Shown piece by piece: positions 9,401-15,234 of a stretch of 33,387 nt of DNA (its first letter is position 1; the number at the start of each line of letters is the position of its first letter). Source of the DNA: Bacillota bacterium (lineage in GTDB: Bacteria > Bacillota > Clostridia > Christensenellales > Aristaeellaceae); assembly GCA_023415715.1 (NCBI GenBank), contig JAEZJP010000075.1:1-33387 (forward strand). Reading direction: 5' to 3'. The position numbers and the translations under genes are program-made. The notes under the pieces were generated by a model. The model did not search any database. It was not told the DNA's origin and saw only the letters and a list, made by a program, of their open reading frames with translations.

Positions 9401-10660
9401 AACTCCGCTGTAGAAATGACACAAGAGACTTTTGAGAATATTCTAACGGACGTATGGATGAACCTAACGGGCGCCCAGGACAAAAGCGCCGGGGATATCC
9501 TCAATGATGCCGCCCGGGCCGGGGTCATGGCCATGATCACATCGTCCTTACTAACTGGAGAAGCATATTTCACTACTTCACTTGGGAAAGTCAATATCAC
9601 CGATAACATGCGAAAATGGGCACAGGCTTTTGTCGATAAAAAGATATCTGATGCGATGAAGAATCCCGAAACGGTATCACAGGTGATAGAAGCCAATGCA
9701 GCTGCTGATACCATCGATACGCTTGCAAATGGCGCACTGGATGACGTGGATACCTCTGCTGTTGAAAAAACAAAAGAAGATCTGAAAAAGGCTGAAACGG
9801 AACTTGCAGCAGCGAAGGAAGCCCATGATGCGGCCCGCAATTATTACGCCGACGAAATGCATAAGTGTGCGGAGTCTTTCACGGCAATGAGCGATGAAGA
9901 ACATGATGTGCTTTTGCAAACCCTTGTAAATGCAAAAAACGCATACCAATCTGCAATAAAGATCTTTGGCTCTTTAAGTGGAAAGCTAAAACTGGATCAG
10001 GGTGTGCTGAACCGGTTATTATCAGGGATCATAGCCAAGGCTCGGGCTGATGCGAAAGTAAACGCACAGGCGGCCATTTTATCCGAAGTCGCTGCCATGC
10101 GTATGGATGCCAACATGCAAAAGGCGGACGAAATAGCAAATGCAACCGTGCGGGTTGAGCAGCCGTCGCCTGAAAATGTGAGCATCGAAGGTGGCGAAGG
10201 AAATCCCCTTGCGCAGATGGATGGAAGCGATATAATAAATGAAGATAAGCAGAGGGAAACAGGGGGCAGGACTGAGGATGAGGGCGACTCTGATGGTCCA
10301 CCAATTGAGGGCGCGGGGAACTACTCTGGTAAACTTTATAGCGGTACGCGTAATCCTGATGTAGATTATACCAATAAAAGAGGAAATAGTACACTCAAAA
10401 CTCATTTTGATGATCACGCAAGTAGTTTTGGCTATGCTACTGAAGCTGAATATGAAAGCGGCTCAAGATATTTTCTTGAGAAACCACCGACGCCAACCAC
10501 ACAGTCATTTGTTACAAAGGAGGGCACATATTTTAGATATGATACTGCAACAAATGAATTTGGCATCATGAATAAATATGGTGGTGTTTCAACGTACTAT
10601 AAACCGCCAACCGGAATGGATTATTGGATAGAGCAAGTTAAGAAATACTCAAACAGATAG
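6437..10660 (+). CDS. Large phage-encoded protein with C-terminal toxin tip (parent of the tip array)
   Basis: A 1407-residue protein starting at TTG 6437, overlapping the previous stop and preceded by an AAGAGGGGG-type ribosome site eight bases upstream. Residues 1-230 and 290-850 are helical with no family I recognise, joined by a Thr/Pro/Ser-rich linker (about 230-285). Hydrophobic segments lie at about 862-905, 921-940 and 1027-1045. Residues about 1046-1268 are a coiled-coil constant segment (KKAETELAAAKEAHDAARNY) that is repeated almost identically in two displaced modules downstream. The variable tip (about 1269-1407) has STLKTHFDDHASSFGYATEA, TYFRYDTATNEFGIMNKYGG and YYKPPTGMDYW, a pattern reminiscent of small RNase-fold (BECR-type) polymorphic toxins. 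An immunity-like gene follows after 11 bases. Delivery with the phage particle is inference; the toxin role rests on architecture. Confidence 0.65.
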   Translation: MNASAETLSLIRKRFRENPNEGIKLAEDFQLLREDPTSEFYAPYASGKSNYKELTDFFGVDRFDDDFFVKGSSLNQYLRYGASGTPLTPTKKSKPEEIAAYQFYRVQIADEPTRLLEDQWRALQRELAEKVNIFGMDDDSIVQSIDWGKYGALKDYEQNVKIRNTPMLTRPVSFSEDSIYGVLAAVRKGDKVGQTDRDYLPELTDYYEKAAQPQKNIQPNANKKGLPGYMAPASASGSAETATVPTVVNQPVSTSTQLPTAPISGATSAPNNQTSTTNVPESQAGKTEEELDTVYAQQEKERQNKIDFSNLQYKMFTGQPLADDEKKRWTELYPTQGHGKPSAFIPAGLRLSSSGGGSPLTVEQQNNEWMERYTGYAKELYGEILAGNQSVLKQLTDLRFAADTIGMPVDQYLSDVVGERPQWLNELDYNQRLKDNPESVTRLRPIEEVLADYRKNPKNLSEAEREMIWMYDQNHSNLMGGMKYIRIADMGMNIDTRRQLGKTAYTALSAADSTNMTAEESNALILSIGADMDAAFGKYASLQDYYDKNPERAAELQAFVDEEKARAEEDAAIDSAQKEEKARQAQQYAMDTLTAYSKGKDLDDNQKQFIAEIKAMPVTDADYNDSAYIQAEESLMNLSFDDMVSKDKTYAQYTDTTVSMMFKRTALDALDMDICIAKSTGLTLSQMYEMFPEMHKDPYEMMDYARKAVEQKWAIDDQKSIFSWLYGVSEKELSGKGVGAGTAFLKGGESGGLQFLQGNLGFVRNYLTETDEATVQAWNRLHYGGPMGRAKVKKEFTKTIEAIPDPEQKAYWQNYMANVKDIYDLPFNFSDQAMLNALYENKKALKQIESFMVSNGTPAEYAAFMITSSLVDNTLSMVAAAGANALTGNPIIGTAVGFGPATTYQVSEVGRAAGLSQPARNMIGLVASGITIFAEAIPVERYLNTGAFMRGGVNVLKAEVMNGGTSYAKKLASKYAVGMARLGSRMLENSAVEMTQETFENILTDVWMNLTGAQDKSAGDILNDAARAGVMAMITSSLLTGEAYFTTSLGKVNITDNMRKWAQAFVDKKISDAMKNPETVSQVIEANAAADTIDTLANGALDDVDTSAVEKTKEDLKKAETELAAAKEAHDAARNYYADEMHKCAESFTAMSDEEHDVLLQTLVNAKNAYQSAIKIFGSLSGKLKLDQGVLNRLLSGIIAKARADAKVNAQAAILSEVAAMRMDANMQKADEIANATVRVEQPSPENVSIEGGEGNPLAQMDGSDIINEDKQRETGGRTEDEGDSDGPPIEGAGNYSGKLYSGTRNPDVDYTNKRGNSTLKTHFDDHASSFGYATEAEYESGSRYFLEKPPTPTTQSFVTKEGTYFRYDTATNEFGIMNKYGGVSTYYKPPTGMDYWIEQVKKYSNR
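9574..10239 (+). repeat. Direct repeat, copy A: constant segment inside the parent toxin gene
   Basis: This stretch is repeated at 13311-13976 at a constant offset of 3737 bases. I count about 22 substitutions over roughly 660 bases. Its 3' third (9982-10184) is also repeated at 12027-12229 with 8 differences in 203 bases. The reading frame is the same in all copies. Confidence 0.9.
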
Positions 10661-10671
10661 GAGGCACTATT

Positions 10672-10926
10672 ATGAACATTCAATGTCCCTGCTGTGGTTA
10701 TTACACAATCGATAGCGATGATGAAGTCGTTGTTGATATTTGTGAAGTTTGCCATTGGCAATATGACGAAGTAGCACATGACCGTCCCGACACAATGAAG
10801 GGTGCAAATCATGTAACTTTAAATGAAGCAAGAAAGAATTATAAGAGATTCGGAGCCTGTGAAGAAAGATTTAAAAACAGTGTGAGAAAGCCACTTTCGA
10901 ATGAACTACCACAAAATAATCAGTAA
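10672..10926 (+). CDS. Cys-rich CPCC-family protein, probable immunity protein of the parent toxin tip
   Basis: An 84-residue protein with a zinc-ribbon-like pair of motifs, CPCCGYYT (residues 5-12) and DICEVCHWQYD (about 22-32). The family signature GANHVTLNEARKNYKRFG follows at about 44-61. This matches the Cys_rich_CPCC family, whose biochemical role is not established to my knowledge. AGGAGG at 10659-10664 overlaps the stop codon of the toxin gene and lies 7 bases from the ATG. This tight coupling directly 3' of a variable toxin tip is the normal place for an immunity gene, so I infer immunity by binding the tip. It lacks a membrane segment or signal peptide, so it would act in the cytoplasm. 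Confidence 0.7.
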   Translation: MNIQCPCCGYYTIDSDDEVVVDICEVCHWQYDEVAHDRPDTMKGANHVTLNEARKNYKRFGACEERFKNSVRKPLSNELPQNNQ

Positions 10927-11653
10927 TTCGTATTTTCAGTTATTGATCCTGCAAAAACAGCCCTTGTCCCCTTGCAATACCGATGTTTTTGAAAAAGCTG
11001 ACGTCAATCCGCCGCAAAACTCCTTGAATTGACGTCAACCTCAGAGTCCGGAAAAGGCCCGCACTGCGGGGCTTTGTGGCCGCGCCGGGGCCGCTTGCGA
11101 CCCTGGTGCTTTATTTTCAACCCCATGGTTCACAGCCGATTTTGAGAAAAATTGGACCATATTCACAGCTGTTATTCTTAGTGCGAAACGTGCCGCACAA
11201 AGGCTTCACAATCGCCGCTGCTGTCGGGCGGGACAACTTCTCCTGTCCGATACATAATCGCAACACAGGGGCACACGGCGGGTCAAGCGGGCGAGAACTT
11301 CTGGCAGGCCGGAGTCGCAGTGAAAATCTGTAATAATCTTGTAACACGGCATTAATCGACAAATTTTGACAACCGGCGTACAATTTGTGTCAGGGGGAGT
11401 TAAGGGGTAACGCCTTAGCTCTCTCTTTCTCTGTTTTCTGTATTTGACAGTTCGGAGACATCCCCCAAAATGACCTGCAAAGCTTTTCATGCAGAGTTAA
11501 CATCACACACTAAAGTAACCTGCTTGAAGCTGCGAGTCCGTTGGCAGATAGGTTGTCGCGCCCTTGCGGATGGCTAAACCATACCGCTGGCATCAGAGGT
11601 TGCCGGCACCGGGGATTCGATGTGAATGGCAGAAAAAAAGAGAGGCGGATGCA
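10927..11653. other. Gene-poor stretch, probably the non-coding end of an IS110-type element
   Basis: No convincing gene on either strand; the open frames here look like chance. Two TGACGTCA palindromes stand at 10999 and 11030. The last 250 bases before the transposase fragment have several short complementary blocks. In IS110 elements the DNA upstream of the transposase encodes the bridge RNA, so a decayed bridge RNA could lie here, but I cannot fold it reliably by eye. Confidence 0.35.
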
Positions 11654-11770
11654 ATGCAGAGAAGAGAAAGCTATCTCTATGTCGGCATGGACCTGCATAA
11701 GAAAACCCATACCGCTGTCTTTGTGAACTCCTGGAACGAAAGGCTTGAAACTCTTGTGATTGAAAACAAG
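11654..11770 (+). pseudogene. IS110-family transposase, N-terminal fragment
   Basis: The translation begins MQRRESYLYVGMDLHKKTHT and continues to LETLVIENK. It carries the YVGMDLHKKTHT block with the first catalytic Asp of the DEDD (RuvC-like) domain of IS110 transposases. Similarity stops after about 39 residues, where the family has some 300-400 more. The frame then runs into unrelated sequence and a stop at 11825. The element is therefore a dead remnant, truncated on its 3' side, lying between the parent toxin module and the first displaced module. Confidence 0.75.
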
Positions 11771-11771
11771 C

Positions 11772-11915
11772 AATGGCGACTCATTCCCGCTAGAGATGAG
11801 AGGAAAAGCTATTCTTACCGGGCTTGAAAAAGAGATCAGGCAAAACAGCGATAATGATATTTATAGTAACAGTTGGTCGAGTTTAGCCTGTTTATTTTCA
11901 GAGGAAATCCATTGA
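11772..11915 (+). pseudogene. 3' fragment of a small gene, probably an immunity gene remnant
   Basis: Right after the transposase fragment another frame is open: it reads NGDSFPLEMRGKAILTGLEK and continues to SSLACLFSEEIH, ending at TGA 11913-11915. There is no credible start; the first ATG (11796) has no ribosome site. It ends nine bases before a terminator hairpin of the type that also ends the two intact immunity genes downstream. The position suggests the tail of an immunity gene of a lost module, cut by the IS110 event. I do not recognise the family. Confidence 0.4.
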
Positions 11916-11923
11916 GTACATAT

Positions 11924-11949
11924 CCTGTCTTTACAGGGTGCGTTTTTTT
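11924..11949 (+). terminator. Intrinsic terminator of the broken module
   Basis: CCTGT (11924-11928) pairs with ACAGG (11933-11937), followed by GTGCG and seven T. The same GGTGC-T(n) ending closes both downstream modules. Confidence 0.6.
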
Positions 11950-12003
11950 GTTCATATAGTGGCAAACAAAGTTGAAAATGTTCATGGCATATCAAACAGC
12001 TAA

Positions 12004-12774
12004 GACGGTTTTGCCGCCTCAAGCGAAAAGCTAAAACTGGATCAGGGTGTGCTGAACCGGTTATTATCAGGGATCATAGCCAAGGCCCGGGCTGATGCGA
12101 AAGTAAACGCGCAGGCGGCCATTTTGTCCGAAGTCGCTGCCATGCGGATGGATGTCAACATGCAAAAGGCGGACGAAACAGTAAATGCAACTGTGCGGGT
12201 TGAGCAGCCGTCGCCTGAAAATGTGAGCAATGAAGGGGAGCAACTTGCACAGGGCAATGAAAGCGTTATAATGAATGAGGGTGCGCAGGGGGAAGCTGGG
12301 AACGGGGCCGGGGATATGGATGTGCCTGAAGGGCGACTAACCATAACAGAAGAAACGTTTGCTATAGGATCGAAGATACCCGATGATGTTATTAAAACCA
12401 AGCCCTTGTACTCTCCAGATGCGAATAAGTGGATAGATAATGGAGGCAAGATTACTGTTAAAAACGGTATATGGAAATATGCTGATGCGCAAGGAATATC
12501 GGTTACATATAAAAATAGCTATCCAGACTTTAAAGGTTCTGGCCATGTAAAACAAGAGGTTGACATTGGTTCGTTTAGTAGCCATGCTGCTGACTTTAGG
12601 CTTGCCGATATGTTGGCGCCTAATGGACCAATAAATCCAGACAATACATGGCATCATAATGAGGATGGAAGAACGTTGCAAGAGGTCGACAAAAACATTC
12701 ATAGAAATTTTACTCATAGAGGCGGAATATCTGTTATGAAGAAAAACTTGGGGGTTGAGGAAAATGACAATTAA
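12004..12774 (+). pseudogene. Displaced toxin-tip module 1: constant segment + WHH nuclease, no start
   Basis: The frame opens after a stop at 12001 and runs to TAA 12772-12774. It has no ATG and no ribosome site before the repeat; the only candidate start is a GTG at 12049 that is an internal Val codon in the parent gene. The first part copies parent residues about 1183-1250. The tip has PDFKGSGHVKQEVDIGSF and then TWHHNEDGRTLQEVDKNIHR followed by THRGG. This WHH pattern is the HNH/EndoVII nuclease family named for the same motif, a DNA-cutting toxin domain. I read it as a silent cassette that becomes active when joined to the parent gene. It overlaps the start of its SUKH immunity gene by 11 bases. 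Confidence 0.75.
12027..12229 (+). repeat. Direct repeat, copy B (short): constant segment of module 1
   Basis: Matches 9982-10184 (offset 2045; 8 substitutions in 203 bases) and the corresponding part of copy C. Homology tapers off after this point into the variable tip. Confidence 0.9.
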
Positions 12775-13198
12775 AGGATTTGGGGCAGTTCCTATTTCTG
12801 ATGTCAAAATGCTAGAGGGAAGATATAATATCAATCTGCCAAAGGACTACTTTGATTTTTTGTGCTCTGTGGGAGGTGGAGTAGTTGAAAAAACGGAAAA
12901 TGAAGTTTATGTAAAAGGCATATCCGACACAATTTCAGTTGATGTATTATTTGGAATAAATACACAATATAAAAAAGCAAATGTGAATATGTGGACTGAT
13001 AAATATCATAATGAAATGCCTGAAGATACCTTAATCATTGGCGATACCATCGAACATGGTTTTATTGTACTGCTATGCTCTGGAGATGAAGCTGGCATAT
13101 ACTATTGGGATGATACATATCACTTTTCCTGCTCAAACGAGAAAAATAATACATATTTTATTGCGGATACATTCACTGATTTTGAAAAATTGTTTTAA
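12764..13198 (+). CDS. SMI1/KNR4 (SUKH) immunity protein for module 1
   Basis: A 144-residue cytoplasmic protein of the SUKH superfamily, whose bacterial members commonly neutralise nuclease toxins. Family marks are LPKDYFDFLCSVGGG near residue 25-39, IGDTIEHGFIVLLCSGDEAG at about 90-109 and YYWDDTYHFS after it. I prefer ATG 12764, which gives MTIKGFG, matching MAIQGFG of the paralogue in module 2, over the TTG at 12755. A G-run at 12750-12754 serves as ribosome site. It overlaps the end of the WHH nuclease frame, so in a rearranged locus it would be co-translated with the toxin. It could also be expressed alone and protect against sibling phages or cells. Confidence 0.85.
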   Translation: MTIKGFGAVPISDVKMLEGRYNINLPKDYFDFLCSVGGGVVEKTENEVYVKGISDTISVDVLFGINTQYKKANVNMWTDKYHNEMPEDTLIIGDTIEHGFIVLLCSGDEAGIYYWDDTYHFSCSNEKNNTYFIADTFTDFEKLF

Positions 13199-13229
13199 TA
13201 ACCAATGAGTTTATTAAATGTTTCCCGTG

Positions 13230-13254
13230 CCCTGCGATGTAGGGTGCATTTTTT
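13230..13254 (+). terminator. Terminator of module 1
   Basis: CCCT (13230-13233) pairs with AGGG (13241-13244), then TGCA and six T. The stem is short, but the ending matches the terminators after the other modules. Confidence 0.5.
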
Positions 13255-13308
13255 GTGGTTATGTGATAAAAATTTGTCCAATGGCATCGACATTAACGAT
13301 TCCAATAA

Positions 13309-14454
13309 TTTACTTCACTTGGGAAAGTCAAGATCACCGATAACGTGCGAAAATGGGCACAGGCTTTTGTCGATAAAAAGATATCTGATGCCATGAAGAA
13401 TCCCGAAACGGTATCACAGGTGATAGAAGCCAATGCAGCTGCTGATACCATCGATACGCTTGCCAATGGCGCACTTGATGACGTGGATACCTCTGCTGTT
13501 GAAAAAACAAAAGAAGATCTGAAAAAGGCTGAAACGGAACTTGCAGCAGCGAAGGAAGCCCATTCTGCGGCCCGCAATTATTACGCCGACGAAATGCATA
13601 AGTGTGCGGAGTCTTTCACGGCAATGAGCGATGAAGAACATGATGTACTTTTGCAAACCCTTGTAAATGCAAAAAACGCATACCAATCTGCAATAAAGAT
13701 CTTTGGCTCTTTAAGTGGAAAACTAAAACTGGATCAGGGTGTGCTGAACCGGTTATTATCAGGGATCATAGCCAAGGCTCGGGCCGATGCGAAAGTAAAC
13801 GCGCAGGCGGCCATTTTATCAGAAGTTGCTGCCCAGCGGATGGATGCTAACATGCAAAAGGCAGACGAAATAGCAAATGCAACCGTGCGGATTGAGCAAC
13901 CGTTGCCTGAAAATGTGAGCATCGAAGGTGGCGAAGGAAATCCCCTTGCGCAGACGGATGGAAACAGTATAATAAAGGACGGTACGCAGGTAGAATTAGG
14001 GAATGCGGCTGGCCCAGACGGTGATGGGCAGACAGCGGTGGGTACTGGACTAACATTAACCTTAGGTATTAAAATACCTGAAGAAATACTGGAGAATAAG
14101 CCATCATATTCTCCAAACATAAGCAAATGGCTCGAAGGTGGTGGAAAGATCACGGTTGAAAATGAAACTTGGATATATACGAATCAACTGGGAATATCTG
14201 TAACATATAGAAATGGCTATCCTGATTTCAAAGGTTCTGGCCATGTAAAACAAGAGGTTGATATTGGCTCATTTAATGGCCGCATTGCTGATTTTAGACT
14301 CGCGGATCAACTGGCTCCAAACGGGCCAAGAAGCCCACTAAGCATTTGGCATCATCATGAGGATGGAAGAACATTACAGGAAGTTAATCGGCGTACTCAT
14401 GAAATGTTTACTCATAAAGGCGGAGTTTCAATTATGAAGAGGAGTGAAAAGTGA
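13309..14454 (+). pseudogene. Displaced toxin-tip module 2: longer constant segment + WHH nuclease, no start
   Basis: The frame opens after a stop at 13306-13308 and runs to TGA 14452-14454. The first possible start is a GTG at 13345 that replaces the ATG (Met) of the parent sequence, and no ribosome site precedes it. Residues up to about position 13976 copy parent residues about 1046-1268. The tip differs from the parent but matches module 1: KWLEGGGKITVENETW, PDFKGSGHVKQEVDIGSF, IWHHHEDGRTLQEVNRRTHE, FTHKGG. The WHH motif points to an HNH/EndoVII-type nuclease. Like module 1 it reads as a silent, recombination-ready cassette rather than a gene expressed on its own, though weak GTG initiation cannot be excluded. 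Confidence 0.75.
13311..13976 (+). repeat. Direct repeat, copy C: constant segment of module 2
   Basis: Near-identical to 9574-10239 and in the same reading frame. The 5' edge is sharp: similarity begins at TACTTCACTTGGG and nothing upstream matches the parent. Confidence 0.9.
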
Positions 14455-14457
14455 TAT

Positions 14458-14898
14458 ATGGCAATTCAGGGTTTTGGTAATGCTAATCAAAAAGACATCA
14501 GGGCTTTCGAAAAGAATATTGGCGTCAGATTACCAGACGATTATTTCGACTTTTTGCTTCAATACAATGGTGGTATTGTTGAATTGACTGATGAAAATAC
14601 AGTTAGAATTGAAGACCTGGGAGAGAGCATTTATATCGACATTCTATTTGGATTAAATTCCAAAAGAGCTGAATTAGGTTTGGAGCTTTGGCAAAACGAC
14701 TATAGAAGCGATATGCCTAGTGAAACAATAATAATAGGGACTAGCTACCAGCACGGTTTCATTATTTTAATATGTTCTGGTGAAGATGCTGGTGTTTATT
14801 ATTGGGATCATGCTTACGAGTTTTCTTGCTCAAATGATGAAACAAACACATATTTTATGGCAGATACATTCACTGATTTCATTAGAAAATTTCTTTGA
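14458..14898 (+). CDS. SMI1/KNR4 (SUKH) immunity protein for module 2
   Basis: A 146-residue paralogue of the module 1 immunity protein with the same landmarks: LPDDYFDFLLQYNGGIVELT near residue 25, IGTSYQHGFIILICSGEDAG at about 93-112, YYWDHAYEFSCSN, and a shared C-terminus TYFMADTFTDF. AGGAG at 14440-14444 inside the nuclease frame precedes ATG 14458. It begins three bases after the nuclease stop. The two SUKH proteins have diverged throughout, in step with their two WHH tips, which suggests separate toxin-immunity specificities rather than a recent copy. Confidence 0.85.
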   Translation: MAIQGFGNANQKDIRAFEKNIGVRLPDDYFDFLLQYNGGIVELTDENTVRIEDLGESIYIDILFGLNSKRAELGLELWQNDYRSDMPSETIIIGTSYQHGFIILICSGEDAGVYYWDHAYEFSCSNDETNTYFMADTFTDFIRKFL

Positions 14899-14962
14899 TT
14901 ATATTTTACTTATCCGGATCATCGTTAGAGAATGATAATCGCCCATACATAAACAATTCACA

Positions 14963-14990
14963 TCCTGTATTTTACTTGGTGCGCTTTTTT
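14963..14990 (+). terminator. Probable terminator of module 2
   Basis: CATCCTGTATTTTACTTGGT is followed by GCGC and six T. The stem is poor, but the layout matches the two upstream module terminators. Confidence 0.4.
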
Positions 14991-15002
14991 ACCTTTTGAA
15001 TA

Positions 15003-15077
15003 TGACACAGTATGACGGTCCTGTTGATACACAATAGACACGCGAGGGCGTGACGAGAGAACCGTCAGACTGTGTCA
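15003..15077. repeat. Long inverted repeat near the prophage edge
   Basis: Arm 15003-15019 and arm 15061-15077 are complementary at 16 of 17 positions, with a 41-base loop. No gene lies between 14899 and 15234. It could be a structured RNA, an element end, or a site at the prophage boundary; the sequence alone does not decide. Confidence 0.6.
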
Positions 15078-15134
15078 GAAAGCCCACTGCAGCAGGGGAA
15101 AACAGATGCATAGACCCACACTGCGTCGAATAAC

Positions 15135-15176
15135 AATGGCCCCTGCGCGGCTGCCGACAATCGCACTGGGGCCATT
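15135..15176. terminator. Stem-loop between prophage and decarboxylase gene
   Basis: AATGGCCCC (15135-15143) pairs perfectly with GGGGCCATT (15168-15176), loop 24. It is placed to stop transcription from either side, in particular the minus-strand decarboxylase operon that ends at 15235. No long T-run follows on either strand. Confidence 0.45.
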
Positions 15177-15234
15177 TCCTATCAATTCAGCCGTCCGGTT
15201 TGAAGATATTCACCCGCCGGGTTTACCTCTGCAT

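Noticed and set aside
10999..11038. Two TGACGTCA palindromes 31 bases apart as a regulator site or attachment site
   Set aside because: Eight-base palindromes are short, no promoter lies nearby, and no matching copy marks another boundary.
11117..11490. Two minus-strand frames before the IS110 fragment
   Set aside because: Arg/Cys-rich chance frames without ribosome sites in DNA that is probably the non-coding end of the element.
14899..15234. Prophage attachment site
   Set aside because: No tRNA gene or integrase is visible, and the left prophage end is outside the window, so the att core cannot be identified.
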